Assembly: GCF_047556435.1 (NCBI RefSeq)
Contig: NZ_CP180210.1
Coordinates: 2,790,001 to 2,854,000, forward strand
Length of the DNA stretch: 64,000 nucleotides
From: Alteromonas sp047556435
GTDB lineage: Bacteria > Pseudomonadota > Gammaproteobacteria > Enterobacterales > Alteromonadaceae
Direction of reading: 5' to 3'
In this document: positions 16,624 through 26,447 of the stretch, piece after piece
Position numbering within the stretch: position 1 is the stretch's first letter
Layout: every line of letters begins with the position of its first letter
Notes under the pieces: model-generated
The model's input: only the letters and a program-made list of their open reading frames with translations
What the model was told of the DNA's origin: nothing
Database searches by the model: none
Program-made: the position numbers and the translations under genes

Positions 16624-18279
16624 TTAGTCCCGTAGCTCGCGACGTAAAATTTTACCCACATTGGTTTTAGGTAATTCTTCTTTAAATACCACATGCTTAG
16701 GTACTTTATAGCCTGTCAGGTGCGAGCGACAGTGTGTAATAACGGCTTCTTCCGTCAGTCCGTCGTGTTTGCGAACCACGAACAGCTTGACTACTTCCCC
16801 GCTGACTTCATGGGGAACCCCTACCGCCGCGGCTTCTACTACGTCATCGTGCATAGCCGCAACTTCTTCAATCTCATTCGGGAAGACATTAAAGCCTGAA
16901 ACCAGGATCATATCTTTTTTACGGTCAACAATATAGAAATAACCTTGATCATCGACGGTAGCGATGTCACCGGTAGCAAGCCAGCCATCCTTAAGTATCT
17001 CATTCGTGGCTTCATCGCGGTTATAGTAGCCCTTCATTACCTGTGGGCCTTTTACCCACATCTCGCCTGGTTCCCCTTTAGGCACTTCGTTACCGTCGTC
17101 ATCCAGTAAGCGAATGTCGGTAGACGGTAACGGCATACCAATAGCCCCTTTGTACGCTTCGATCTGAGGCGGATTCACCGTCACCACGGGCGAGCACTCT
17201 GTCAGCCCGTAACCCTCAAGCAAAACAGTACCAGTGACTTTCTGCCACTTTTCAGCAACCGGACGCTGTACAGCCATACCGCCGCCTAATCCAAACTTGA
17301 AGTTTGAGAAGTCGAGTTCATCGAATCCTGGTGTGTTAAGTAATCCATTAAACAACGTATTTACACCAGGTAATATGGTGAAAGGATACTTGCTTAATTC
17401 ATTCACAAAAGCAGGCATGTCGCGCGGGTTAGTGATAAGCAAATTCCGACAGCCGTATTTCACAAACAGCAGGCAGTTCGCCAGCAATGCAAAGATGTGA
17501 TAGAGCGGCAGTGCCGTTACCACGAAGTCCTCGCCAGGTTCGATAACCGTTTCCAGAATACCCGATACCTGTTCCAGGTTTGCCACCATATTTCGGTGCG
17601 TCAGCATGGCACCTTTTGAGACACCGGTTGTTCCGCCGGTATATTGCAAAAACGCCAGCTCATCACTACTCACATCAGGTCTGGAGTACTTCAGATTTTC
17701 GCCTTTTTTAATTGCTGACATAAAAGCGGTGGTATCGGGCAGAGAATAAGAAGGCACCATCTTTTTCACGTATTTCAAGACGAAATTGACAATCCAGCGC
17801 TTAGGCGCCGGTAGCATGTCGCCGAGTGACGTTAATAATATCTGCTCAAGCTTGGTCTCTTCCCGCACTTTTTCTAATGTGCATGCAAAATTTTCAACAA
17901 TAACGATGGCCTTGGCGTTGGCATCATTGAGTTGGTGCTTTAACTCTCTCGCTGTATAAAGAGGGTTTACATTCACCACCACCATACCCGCACGCAAAAT
18001 GCCAAACATCGCCACTGGATACTGCAACAGGTTGGGCATCATGATGGCAACGGCGTCACCGCGCTTAAGTCCTGTATTTTGAAGGTAGGCGGCAAATTGA
18101 GCAGACAACGCATCCAACTCCGCAAATGTCATCGTCTGGCCCATGTTGATGTAGGCCACTTTGTCGCTATACTTTTTTACGGACTGTTCGAAGATGTCCA
18201 GAATAGAGCTGTAGCGGTCCGGATCTATCTCCGCTGAAACGCGAGGGTTGTAATGCTCAAGCCAGGTTTTATCCACCAA
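16624..18279 (-). CDS. fadD: Long-chain fatty acid-CoA ligase FadD
   Basis: 551 residues, ending at the usual ANL-superfamily C-terminus. The P-loop AMP-binding signature LAFLQYTGGTTGVSKGAML lies at about residues 209-227, the FadD motif appears as DGWLATGDIATVDDQGYFYIVDRKKDMI, and the C-terminal catalytic Lys is in TNVGKILRREL. The enzyme activates imported long-chain fatty acids to acyl-CoA at the inner membrane, feeding beta-oxidation and producing the ligand of FadR. A FadR-like operator lies 66 nt upstream of the start. As in E. coli, slp and tsaB are close upstream and rnd follows. Confidence 0.95.
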   Translation of the reverse strand: MVDKTWLEHYNPRVSAEIDPDRYSSILDIFEQSVKKYSDKVAYINMGQTMTFAELDALSAQFAAYLQNTGLKRGDAVAIMMPNLLQYPVAMFGILRAGMVVVNVNPLYTARELKHQLNDANAKAIVIVENFACTLEKVREETKLEQILLTSLGDMLPAPKRWIVNFVLKYVKKMVPSYSLPDTTAFMSAIKKGENLKYSRPDVSSDELAFLQYTGGTTGVSKGAMLTHRNMVANLEQVSGILETVIEPGEDFVVTALPLYHIFALLANCLLFVKYGCRNLLITNPRDMPAFVNELSKYPFTILPGVNTLFNGLLNTPGFDELDFSNFKFGLGGGMAVQRPVAEKWQKVTGTVLLEGYGLTECSPVVTVNPPQIEAYKGAIGMPLPSTDIRLLDDDGNEVPKGEPGEMWVKGPQVMKGYYNRDEATNEILKDGWLATGDIATVDDQGYFYIVDRKKDMILVSGFNVFPNEIEEVAAMHDDVVEAAAVGVPHEVSGEVVKLFVVRKHDGLTEEAVITHCRSHLTGYKVPKHVVFKEELPKTNVGKILRRELRD

Positions 18280-18344
18280 AGCCTCCTTCCGTTATTATTA
18301 TATTACCCGGGAACACGTATTGCCTGAGGCGTCGCATTCTCGTT

Positions 18345-18361
18345 AACTGGTCTGATATCTT
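18345..18361. promoter_or_regulatory. Candidate FadR operator upstream of fadD
   Basis: AACTGGTCTGATATCTT matches one full half-site (AACTGGTC) and the TGA centre of AACTGGTCNGACCAGTT; the second half is weak. Position, 66 nt before the fadD start, suits repression. Confidence 0.6.
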
Positions 18362-18403
18362 GCGAATAGTATAGGATGCGTTAAAGAAAATAAACTTTGC
18401 AGT

Positions 18404-19243
18404 TTACAACTGGTCAACAAATTCCCGAATTACCGGCCCGATTTCGTCCGGTTTTTCCATATGAACATGGTGTCCACCGTCAAACGCCGCGCACCGGCTT
18501 TGCTTAAACCACTGTTTTCGCTGAGAATAAACCTCTTCGACCTGCTTAAAGCTAGTTTTTGCACTGGTAAATAACACCGGACAGTCTATCTGACGCATAA
18601 TATTTTCCGCCTGTCCTTCGGTTAACCTGACTGTAGAGCGCGTTCGTAATCGCGGGTCGCTGGACCAGAAACAATGACCGCTGGCGTCCTGAGTGAGATT
18701 TCTTTGTAAGATTTTGCGGGCGTCTTCCGAACGCGTATCCGTTACCATACAGCGCGCTTCTACCGCTTTATCCAAATCGACGGTGCGCAGCCGGTTGCGG
18801 CTTTTTTCATAGCGGCTGAGCACAGATTCCCGCATTTGTTTTGCGGTGGTATCTTCCGGTTTCGTCAGCGGTCCACAGGAGTCCAGACTAATTACCCCTT
18901 TGACTTGCTCTGGAAACAGCCCCGCATATAGCGTGCACAAAATGCCTCCCAAGGAGTGCCCGAGTAGCGTGACGTTACTCCACTGATTCTGAGCGAGAAT
19001 AGCGAACAAATCCTGAAGGTAGTCGACCTGATTATAATGCGCAGCCAGAGGGCGGTGAGACGACTTACCGTGACCGGCAAGATCTAAGATGATGAAACGA
19101 TAATCGTCAAGATAGGGGGCTAGCGGACGTAAACTCTCCGCGTTATCGAGAAAACCGTGCAGGCCGATGATAACATCGCCCTGCACCTGATTATCCAGCC
19201 CGGCAATTACCGTGCTGCCAACGTGGAACTCTATTTCTTTCAT
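18404..19243 (-). CDS. Alpha/beta-fold hydrolase
   Basis: 279 residues from the ATG at 19243; an ATG three codons upstream abuts the AAGGA site and is less likely. It shows IIGLHGFLDNAESLRPL (oxyanion HG), ILDLAGHGKS, the nucleophile elbow LLGHSLGGIL (about residues 94-103), and a terminal GGHHVHMEKPDE with the catalytic His. Closest in style to MenH/BioH-like or serine-hydrolase-like proteins; the substrate is unknown. Placed between slp and fadD on the same strand. Confidence 0.82.
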   Translation of the reverse strand: MKEIEFHVGSTVIAGLDNQVQGDVIIGLHGFLDNAESLRPLAPYLDDYRFIILDLAGHGKSSHRPLAAHYNQVDYLQDLFAILAQNQWSNVTLLGHSLGGILCTLYAGLFPEQVKGVISLDSCGPLTKPEDTTAKQMRESVLSRYEKSRNRLRTVDLDKAVEARCMVTDTRSEDARKILQRNLTQDASGHCFWSSDPRLRTRSTVRLTEGQAENIMRQIDCPVLFTSAKTSFKQVEEVYSQRKQWFKQSRCAAFDGGHHVHMEKPDEIGPVIREFVDQL

Positions 19244-19302
19244 GCCTGTCATGTCCTTATTTGGCGGATAAATATTGCCGCCAGACAGGCAAAAATTTAC
19301 CG

Positions 19303-19983
19303 CTATTGTTCGATTGTCTTCCGGTTGTTCTGTCTACCCACAGGAGTTGTATTGTGATTACTGCTGCGAGTTGGAGAGTAATTTCTGTTTGGCCGGTTTA
19401 TCGGCGATTTAGGCGCCGCATTTCCGCGCTCGATCACTCTTATACGGGAGTTATAAAAACCCCAGCCTGGACGATAATACGGGTAGAAAAACGGCGAGTA
19501 CCACCCGGTTCGGTAATTAAAATACAATCCCGATACATCGTACGTACTTTCCTTGCGCCACAGATGATAATCCATACCCTGGATTGTAGGGTACATGTAC
19601 GGCTGCTCACCTACCATTCCTGATGTCGGCGCGATCAGATTTCCAACGAAAGTAACTGTTCTACCTTCTTCAAACACAATCGGATCGACAAATCCGTCAA
19701 TCATAACCTTAAATCGGCCAACCGTTTCAGCGGAAGTATTAGGTTTGCCGTAATTATTCAGCGGAAAATGGACGATTTCAACGTAGGTTTTTTGTGGCTT
19801 ATTTTCCACACCAACGATGATCCCTCCCCACCGGGCTGTTTCACCGACCATCTCATTGCCTGTCGTCACCGCACGCGAATAACTCACGAGCTGCGTGCCC
19901 TCTTCTACCTCAATGGCATCGGGTACAATTGCACAACTTGTCAGGGTCAGCACGCTTAGTAACCCAAGTATTCTCAGTAACAT
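19303..19983 (-). CDS. slp: Slp family outer-membrane lipoprotein
   Basis: 226 residues. A lipoprotein signal with lipobox LTSC (LGLLSVLTLTSCAIVPD) places the lipid-anchored Cys at about residue 17. The core ARWGGIIVGVENKPQKTYVEIVHFPLNNYGKPN and GRTVTFVGNLIAP matches Slp, the starvation/stationary-phase outer-membrane lipoprotein (YeaY in E. coli). The C-terminus is a low-complexity Tyr/Pro then Asn/Arg/Ser-rich tail not present in E. coli Slp. As in E. coli it sits between tsaB and fadD. Confidence 0.88.
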   Translation of the reverse strand: MLLRILGLLSVLTLTSCAIVPDAIEVEEGTQLVSYSRAVTTGNEMVGETARWGGIIVGVENKPQKTYVEIVHFPLNNYGKPNTSAETVGRFKVMIDGFVDPIVFEEGRTVTFVGNLIAPTSGMVGEQPYMYPTIQGMDYHLWRKESTYDVSGLYFNYRTGWYSPFFYPYYRPGWGFYNSRIRVIERGNAAPKSPINRPNRNYSPTRSSNHNTTPVGRQNNRKTIEQ

Positions 19984-20347
19984 ACACTATTTCCAAATTG
20001 ACTTATGGCATATTGCCTACAGTATCTCATCTTTGCCTGAACAAAAGCTGAATCCGGCGGCATGTGTTGGCCTGCGTATTTTCTTGCGCACCGTCTTGAA
20101 ACGTGAAGCCATTCTGCTTACCGGACATTCTTAGTACTGGTATCAGGACAGACTCGTTCACCGTCCATACAACTTACACTATCACTGTTGCTGTGAAAAC
20201 AATGTGTCAGTCTGTAACCGGCAGACAATCTGACAAAAGCGACAGGTAAGTGAGACGGATGGAAACCGGAATTGCAGCCCAGTGGCTAAATAAAAGCAAT
20301 TATTGATATTCAGGCGGGGAGCGTAAAATTAATTAAATATTCTCCGC
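19984..20347. other. Intergenic gap of 364 nt
   Basis: No gene or RNA that I can support. It should hold the promoter of slp at its left side and the end of the minus-strand hypothetical gene at its right. Confidence 0.5.
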
Positions 20348-20665
20348 TCAGGCGTAAATGTCCACACCAAACATTTCACGGACATTATCGCGCTGATCTG
20401 CTTTCGCTAGCGCATTGTAGGTGGCGATGGCAGAGCGCGACTGGGTATTGCTCTCCTCTCTGATGAACTGTTGGTATTGTTCCGCCTGTTCGTAATCTTT
20501 ATCAGAGCTGGGGGCTTTAACAATTTGCTGCTGACTGTTTTTCGTTTGTTGCTGTTTATCCGGCTCAGGCTGTACTTTTTCAATGACAGACTCAACCGCA
20601 GACGCATTGGGTCTGTTCTGCAGCTGATCAGCAGAATTAATTGAAAATGACGTATTGATAATCAT
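20348..20665 (-). CDS. Hypothetical protein with conserved-looking C-terminus
   Basis: 105 residues, no signal peptide or membrane segment. The first 70 residues are polar and Gln-rich (PDKQQQTKNSQQQIVKAPS), likely disordered. The end, SRSAIATYNALAKADQRDNVREMFGVDIYA, looks structured and ends in a hydrophobic G-V-D-x-Y-A tail that I have seen in small gammaproteobacterial proteins of unknown role. It lies between slp and tsaB on the same strand. No function can be proposed. Confidence 0.65.
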   Translation of the reverse strand: MIINTSFSINSADQLQNRPNASAVESVIEKVQPEPDKQQQTKNSQQQIVKAPSSDKDYEQAEQYQQFIREESNTQSRSAIATYNALAKADQRDNVREMFGVDIYA

Positions 20666-20798
20666 GTCTTTACTATAGCAACAAAACTTCCGGTTTTCTC
20701 ATCGCGATGACAGGCGCGTAGTATACGTAATTAGTCAGGATCGCTGTCACGTCTACGGTTGTTGTAAGCCTGTAGTACCTGCAAAATTCTCGCCAAAT

Positions 20799-21488
20799 CT
20801 ACTCTCTGCCCGGCAACTTCTTCCAGGTCACTTTATCTCGTAAGTATACAGGCTCTACATCTACTGCCGCGACCGCTTCATTGCGCAAAAATGTCATCTT
20901 CGCTAAAGGCAACATTGCCTCAGCTGCAGGATACAGTACGCTGACTTGCGCTTTTTCGTTCGCAGTAAAGTCTGAAAGCACCTCATAAGCCGCCCACCCG
21001 GTTCCCGCCAGTGCAGCGTCGCTTTCAGTGCAATGGCTGTACGCTTCTTCAGGCGGGCATACTTTCTCGCCCACATCGGGGTCGAGGCCTTCAGGTGTGA
21101 CCCGATAAGAAGCAAAATACACTTCTGCCATTCGCGCATCAATTGCAGTATATATCATTGTGGCTCCACTGGCCTTTGCCGCCTCCCAGGCCATAGCAGC
21201 AAGGGTGCTGACACCAACGACAGGTAAACCGGAGCCTAACGCCAGCCCCTGAATCATGCCGGTGGCAATGCGCACGCCGGTGAAGCTTCCGGGACCACGT
21301 CCATAAGCCAGGCAATCGAGTTCACCGAGCTCTAATCCAGCTTCTTTCAATACTTCATCAACCATGGGTAACAGCTTTTGACTATGCTGCTGTGGGCATA
21401 CTTCAAACCTGCTATACACCTTATCGCCATCCTGCAGGGCGACGGAACACGCTTCTGTAGCGGTGTCTATGGCTAAAATTCGGGTCAT
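20799..21488 (-). CDS. tsaB: tRNA t6A modification protein TsaB
   Basis: 229 residues. The N-terminus ILAIDTATEACSVAL and LAYGRGPGSFTGVRIATGMIQGLALG are diagnostic for TsaB (YeaZ), an ASKHA-fold partner of TsaD that with TsaC and TsaE makes threonylcarbamoyl-adenosine at position 37 of ANN-decoding tRNAs. TsaB is a non-catalytic scaffold. It starts 3 nt after the yoaA stop on the same strand, so the two are coupled, as in E. coli (yoaA-yeaZ). Confidence 0.95.
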   Translation of the reverse strand: MTRILAIDTATEACSVALQDGDKVYSRFEVCPQQHSQKLLPMVDEVLKEAGLELGELDCLAYGRGPGSFTGVRIATGMIQGLALGSGLPVVGVSTLAAMAWEAAKASGATMIYTAIDARMAEVYFASYRVTPEGLDPDVGEKVCPPEEAYSHCTESDAALAGTGWAAYEVLSDFTANEKAQVSVLYPAAEAMLPLAKMTFLRNEAVAAVDVEPVYLRDKVTWKKLPGRE

Positions 21489-21491
21489 CGT

Positions 21492-23417
21492 TTACTGCTC
21501 ATTGTCATCAATGGTGGAAAGGAAAGATTCTACCTCGTCGAGGCTGCGGGTGCGACGCATATCCGGCAGACTCGCCAGAAAGGTCTGGGCGTAATGCCGC
21601 GTGACCAGGCGATTATCGCAAATCACCAACACCCCCTTGTCAGACGGGTCGCGGATAAGACGCCCGGCCCCCTGCTTGAGGGTAATGACAGCCTGCGGGA
21701 TCTGGATCACGGCAAACGGGTTAGCACCGCGCTTTTTCACGTCTTCAATGCGCGCCTGCAGCAACGGGTCGTCAGGCGAAGCAAACGGAAGCTTATCGAT
21801 CATCACACACACTAAATCATTCCCGCGTACGTCCACCCCTTCCCAGAACGCGCCAGTTCCCAGCAACACGGCATTTCGATCAGCAAGATAGGCGTCCAGC
21901 AATGCCTGTTTGGTGGTGGTTCCCTGCACCAGCAGCGGGTTATCTACCTCGTGCTCAAGCTTTTCTGCAATCAGTTTGAGCATTGCATGACTGGTAAACA
22001 ATAAAAAGCAGCGTCCCTTACTGGCTTTGATCAAGCGTTTAGCGGTATCGAGTAAGGTGTTGCGCATGTCAAAACTGTTTGGCTCCGGCAGATGACGCGG
22101 CACACACAGCATGGCTTGCTTCTGATAATCGAAGGGGCTGTCCAGCCCAAGCGTTTTTGCATCTTCAAGACCCATTCTGCGCTGAAAATGTTCGAAGCCA
22201 CCATTTACCATCAGTGTCGCGGAGGTGAAGATCCACCCGCGCGGTGGTGATGAGACAAAGTGACGGAATTTCGCTGCTATGGATAACGGTGTTAAATGCA
22301 TAATGAGGTGTCTGGGCGTCGTTTCATACCACAGGCTCACCCCGGTTTGCTGGTTGTCACTGAGCGCAGCAAGCGTTTCCCGTGCCTGCACAATTCGTTC
22401 GTACAGGTTGTCCAGATCTTTATCGCGTCCTATGTGCAACTTACAGACTTCGTGCAGCACCCCAAGAGACTCAGCCAGTTTACCGACCTCCGCCCGTACG
22501 TCCTCTCTGTCCAGCGCTTCAGCCCAGTTCCCACGCTGTGGATTTTCCGGGAACAGCAACCGTAAATCCGAGGCAATCATGCGACATTTGTCTGCCGCTT
22601 TGTCCAGTTGCTCTGCATCTTTAAGTACGGTTCTGTATATCAGCGTCACATCTTTCGCTAAATCGTGAAGCTGGCGCGTGGAAATGGATTCACCAAAATA
22701 ATCGCTGGCGATATCCGGGATCTGATGCGCCTCGTCAAAAATGATCGCGTCAGCTTCCGGTATCAGTTCACCAAATCCAGTATCTTTTAGCGCCATGTCG
22801 GCGAAAAACAAATGGTGATTCACCACGATGACGTCCGCATCCAGTGCTTTTCGCCTCGCCTTAACCAGATAACACTCTTCGTAATCGAGACAGTCTCTGC
22901 CCAGACAATTGTCCACAGTTGAGGTTACCAGCGGCAGCACCCGGGCATCTTCAGGGAGGGCCTTCAACTCGCCCATATCGCCGGTTTTCGTGGTCGTTGC
23001 CCACTGACGGACAATAGAAAGCTGTCCGAGTACGTCTTTGTCCACCAGCGTGGAGTTGCCACCATGCTGCGCTACCCGGTGCAAACAGAGGTAATTTGCC
23101 CGGCCTTTTAGTAACGCGGTTTTACGCCGGCTCGCCAGCGCTTTTTTCACCAGCGGTAAATCGCGGTGATAAAGCTGCTCCTGAAGGTTTTTGGTGCCGG
23201 TAGAGATAATCGCTTTACCTTCAGACAGCAACACAGGGCCGAGGTAGGCGAAGGTTTTACCCGTACCAGTACCGGCCTCGACAATCAGGCTATGTTCATT
23301 GTCTATTGCAGACTTTACTGCTTTAGCCATGTCGGTTTGCGCCTGTCTCGGCACAAATCCGGGAATGGCTTTCGCAAGTTCACCGTCTGCAGAAAAGAGT
23401 GTCGACACCGACCCCAT
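21492..23417 (-). CDS. yoaA: DinG-family ATP-dependent DNA helicase YoaA
   Basis: 641 residues. Superfamily 2, XPD-like: Walker A in LIVEAGTGTGKTFAYLGPVLL (residues about 45-65), four iron-sulfur cysteines between motifs Ia and II (NYLCLH, NCLGRDCLDYEECY), the DEAH box in AIIFDEAHQIPD, and motif VI QGAGRLIRDPSDKGVLVICDNR near the end. YoaA unwinds damaged or stalled DNA, in E. coli working with the polymerase III chi subunit. Its partner gene tsaB follows immediately. Confidence 0.93.
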   Translation of the reverse strand: MGSVSTLFSADGELAKAIPGFVPRQAQTDMAKAVKSAIDNEHSLIVEAGTGTGKTFAYLGPVLLSEGKAIISTGTKNLQEQLYHRDLPLVKKALASRRKTALLKGRANYLCLHRVAQHGGNSTLVDKDVLGQLSIVRQWATTTKTGDMGELKALPEDARVLPLVTSTVDNCLGRDCLDYEECYLVKARRKALDADVIVVNHHLFFADMALKDTGFGELIPEADAIIFDEAHQIPDIASDYFGESISTRQLHDLAKDVTLIYRTVLKDAEQLDKAADKCRMIASDLRLLFPENPQRGNWAEALDREDVRAEVGKLAESLGVLHEVCKLHIGRDKDLDNLYERIVQARETLAALSDNQQTGVSLWYETTPRHLIMHLTPLSIAAKFRHFVSSPPRGWIFTSATLMVNGGFEHFQRRMGLEDAKTLGLDSPFDYQKQAMLCVPRHLPEPNSFDMRNTLLDTAKRLIKASKGRCFLLFTSHAMLKLIAEKLEHEVDNPLLVQGTTTKQALLDAYLADRNAVLLGTGAFWEGVDVRGNDLVCVMIDKLPFASPDDPLLQARIEDVKKRGANPFAVIQIPQAVITLKQGAGRLIRDPSDKGVLVICDNRLVTRHYAQTFLASLPDMRRTRSLDEVESFLSTIDDNEQ

Positions 23418-23502
23418 AACGACCTTCTTCGCGTTGAAAAACCGGCATTATGCCAAAACTCTTCAGGTAAATCTGAGAAAATCGACATTTCCCGGCGAAA
23501 GA

Positions 23503-24819
23503 TCAGCCCGGATGATTAACAAACAACCGATAATCCCAGGGCGCGAGTGAGAGCCGGGTATCTGCATCCAACTGGCAGCGTTGTCCGCTAAAGAAATCGT
23601 CAAATTCTCCGTGATAAAGCCTTTCACTGAAGGTTACCTCTACTGCCTGGTCTCCCAGGTTTAGCACCACAAACACCATGTCACGGTTCTGCTGGCGAAC
23701 GAAACTAAACACTTCCGGCTGCGCACTGTTTGGCACCTGGATCATGGTTGCACCGAAAGGGCCATTCCATAACGCCGGGATTTGCTTTTTCAAACTAATC
23801 AGGCGCGAGTAGAGGGTACCAATTTCGTGCGGTTGCCAAAGGATGGGATCGCGCTCAAAAAAAGCCAACCTCTTACTTTCTCCAGCTTCCTGGCCGTTAT
23901 GGATCAGCGGCATACCCTCACCGATAACAGACAGCACGATTGCCGCTTCTAATGCTTCACCGAACTGTTCGTGTTGTGTGCCATCCCAGGCATTTTTATC
24001 GTGATTACTGACAAAGGTCATGCGATAAGCCTGGCGAGGCCAGGCGCGCTCGTTCCACGAGTAATACTTGCGCAATTTGTCGACCGAACATTTGCCATGC
24101 GCAATATCGTGCATCACTTCATTCCACGTCCAGGCATAGGTCATATTAAATGCCTGTTCATGCAGGTCACGGTCTTCCCACTCCGCTAACATGAACACAG
24201 GCTTAACCTTATCTAATGCCGCTCTGGCCTGGTGCCAGAAATCGTTGGGTACGTAACCTGCCACATCACAACGAAACCCGTCGATATCAAACTCGCTTAC
24301 CCAGTAACACAATGCATCAATCATGTAGTCGCGTAATGCCGGGTTATCATAATCGAATTCAATGATGTCGTCCCAGTCCCACCATGGCGATGGCCGGAAG
24401 TCGCCTTTGTAGTCTCGGGCGTACCAGTCAGGGTGGCGTGTTACCAGCTCGTTATCCCAGGCACTGTGATTAGGTACCCAGTCGATAATCACTTTCATGC
24501 CTTTGTCGTGAATAGCGCGAATAAGTCTGCGCAGCGACTCGCTGTCACCGAACTCAGGATTAATGCCATAGTAATCTTTTACCGCGTACGGGCTACCCAG
24601 CTCGCCTTTGCGATGTTTTTCACCAATAGGATGAATCGGCATCAGCCAGATAATATCCGCACCCAACCCCTGAATATCGTCAAGCCCTTCCGTGACACCA
24701 TCGAAATTACCCTTGTCACTAAACTGTCGGGTATTTACCTGATAAATTACGGAATCTTTCGACCAGTCTGGCTGCTGCAATATATACGGAGAATTTGGCG
24801 TGTGGCGGGGTGTAGGCAT
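23503..24819 (-). CDS. GH13 alpha-amylase family glycoside hydrolase
   Basis: 438 residues, no signal peptide, hence cytoplasmic. A (beta/alpha)8 barrel with all four GH13 regions: VIIDWVPNHSA (region I), DGFRCDVAGYVP with the nucleophile Asp (region II), VFMLAEWEDRD with the acid/base Glu (region III) and FVSNHDKNAWDG (region IV). A short all-beta C-terminal domain follows. It hydrolyses or transfers alpha-glucosides such as maltodextrins; exact specificity is not determinable. It stands alone, with no transporter or regulator of maltose use beside it. Confidence 0.9.
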   Translation of the reverse strand: MPTPRHTPNSPYILQQPDWSKDSVIYQVNTRQFSDKGNFDGVTEGLDDIQGLGADIIWLMPIHPIGEKHRKGELGSPYAVKDYYGINPEFGDSESLRRLIRAIHDKGMKVIIDWVPNHSAWDNELVTRHPDWYARDYKGDFRPSPWWDWDDIIEFDYDNPALRDYMIDALCYWVSEFDIDGFRCDVAGYVPNDFWHQARAALDKVKPVFMLAEWEDRDLHEQAFNMTYAWTWNEVMHDIAHGKCSVDKLRKYYSWNERAWPRQAYRMTFVSNHDKNAWDGTQHEQFGEALEAAIVLSVIGEGMPLIHNGQEAGESKRLAFFERDPILWQPHEIGTLYSRLISLKKQIPALWNGPFGATMIQVPNSAQPEVFSFVRQQNRDMVFVVLNLGDQAVEVTFSERLYHGEFDDFFSGQRCQLDADTRLSLAPWDYRLFVNHPG

Positions 24820-24926
24820 GACAGCTCCCGAAAATTTATTGAAGTGATATTAATACCTACTCACCTTAAATAACGTTCAGCCGCCCTTCAACTAATTCAC
24901 GTAAACTGGCATCGTTACCGAAAACC

Positions 24927-25835
24927 TCAAAATACGGGCAACCCACTCAGGCCCATGATGAAAACCCAGCTTGCGAAAAACAGCTTAAGCCTGGTTGGAG
25001 AAAACGCCAGCACAACCCGCTTGGCGAGGATCCCACCTATCACTGCACCGAGTCCAGCAAACAGCACCACTGCCCACATTACCGCGTGTGAAAAAAAGAT
25101 ATGATAAACCACTGCGCCCCATACCGATGCGGCAGAAAGGATCACGGCGAGAGCAATTGCCATGGTGACGCTGAAGCCGCGAATAATCAGATACACTGCC
25201 ACCAGCTCCCCCACGCCCACTGACAGCCATGCTGTTACCGCGCCGCCGACGAAGGCAACAACAGGCAAAGCAAGGATATCGAACTGCGTAAATTTGCTGG
25301 AAAAAACAGTACGTTTTAACAGCGGTATAGATGCAAAAATAGCCAGCGCAAGCAATATTGAAAAGACACCAAATCCAAGGTGCAGCGCCTCCATATTTCC
25401 CTGCAGAGCATCAAGACGAGGCGTAATTACGGGCCCATACTGCGCCAGCCAGATACCACAAAGAGATGCCGGGACTGTCAATGCCAGACCGCTTTTAAGC
25501 CCCTGCCAGGCTGTCGCTTTCTGGCAATGATCCTGGTAAAACCGCCACCAGGTGATAGCCCCCGCGGTCATGCCGCAACACTGGATCGCGAAACTCGTGG
25601 CGACTATCGCTTGCGGCTCAAATCCTAACTGGTTGAAAAAAGGCACGAACACGACACCGCCCCCGGCGCCAGTCGCGTTGGCGAAAATAGCGCCCACCAC
25701 ACCGAGAAACAAAAAACCGGAAAAGGTACTGATAAGTTCGGGCAAGTTCTCCTGCCAGCTTACTAATACCAGCCAGCAAAAAAACAATGTAAATCGATAG
25801 GGGTGATGCGAAACCAGGGACTTCAGGCTATTCAC
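24927..25835 (-). CDS. TauE/SafE family permease
   Basis: 302 residues with about eight or nine hydrophobic helices. The first membrane loop has the TauE/SafE motif GAIFANATGAGGGVVFVPFFNQLGFEPQAIVATS, and the second half repeats it less exactly (GGAVTAWLSVGVGELVAVYLIIRG). These inner-membrane proteins export sulfite, sulfoacetate or other organosulfonates; the substrate here is unknown. Divergent from the DUF2244 gene with 117 nt between them. Confidence 0.87.
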   Translation of the reverse strand: MNSLKSLVSHHPYRFTLFFCWLVLVSWQENLPELISTFSGFLFLGVVGAIFANATGAGGGVVFVPFFNQLGFEPQAIVATSFAIQCCGMTAGAITWWRFYQDHCQKATAWQGLKSGLALTVPASLCGIWLAQYGPVITPRLDALQGNMEALHLGFGVFSILLALAIFASIPLLKRTVFSSKFTQFDILALPVVAFVGGAVTAWLSVGVGELVAVYLIIRGFSVTMAIALAVILSAASVWGAVVYHIFFSHAVMWAVVLFAGLGAVIGGILAKRVVLAFSPTRLKLFFASWVFIMGLSGLPVF

Positions 25836-25952
25836 AAGAAAATATCCAACTTTGTATTGACGCTAAGGTTGCCAGAACCCCTCACAAATTTAAATCTGAA
25901 TATGCTACGTTTTACGTTTAAGTGTATATAACAGAGTAACTCAGATTCCCTC

Positions 25953-26447
25953 ATGCTTATTACTCGTGTCTCTGAACACGCGCTATCAGTTCGTCTGTAT
26001 CCCAACAGAAGTGCTACCTGGCAACAGACCAAATGGTTAATCGCGCTAATGGGTGTGGTAATAGGAATTATAGCGCTTGGCTGGCTCATAGCGGGTGTCT
26101 GGGTGATCCTTCCTTTTGCCGGTGTAGAAACCGCGCTACTTGCGTATCTGTTTTACCGCGTTTCCAAATCCACTTATCAATATCAGGATATCATTATCAT
26201 GCCTGACGCCATTCAGGTTTCTGTTGGTAAGCGGGAACCGCTGCTTACGCTGCCCCGCCATAGTAGTCATCTGGCATTTTACGAGGGTGAAAACGAGTGG
26301 CACTTGCCAGAACTTCGACTTATCTCACCGTCCCGAACCATTGTAATCGGCGAGTTTTTGAATCATGCTGATCGGCATCGTTTACGACACATTCTGGCTG
26401 ATGCAGGGATTATGGTTTGCCGCAAAAACTGGTGGAAACATGACTGA
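25953..26447 (+). CDS. DUF2244 domain membrane protein
   Basis: 164 residues. Two adjacent membrane helices (LIALMGVVIGIIALGWLIAGVWVILPFAGVETALLAYLFY) follow a short cytoplasmic lead with the family motif RPNRSATW-like (LYPNRSATWQQ). The C-terminal half is a small beta domain ending ILADAGIMVCRKNWW. DUF2244 proteins are often adjacent to cytochrome oxidase genes; here that context is absent. The stop overlaps the next gene by 8 nt. Confidence 0.78.
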   Translation: MLITRVSEHALSVRLYPNRSATWQQTKWLIALMGVVIGIIALGWLIAGVWVILPFAGVETALLAYLFYRVSKSTYQYQDIIIMPDAIQVSVGKREPLLTLPRHSSHLAFYEGENEWHLPELRLISPSRTIVIGEFLNHADRHRLRHILADAGIMVCRKNWWKHD

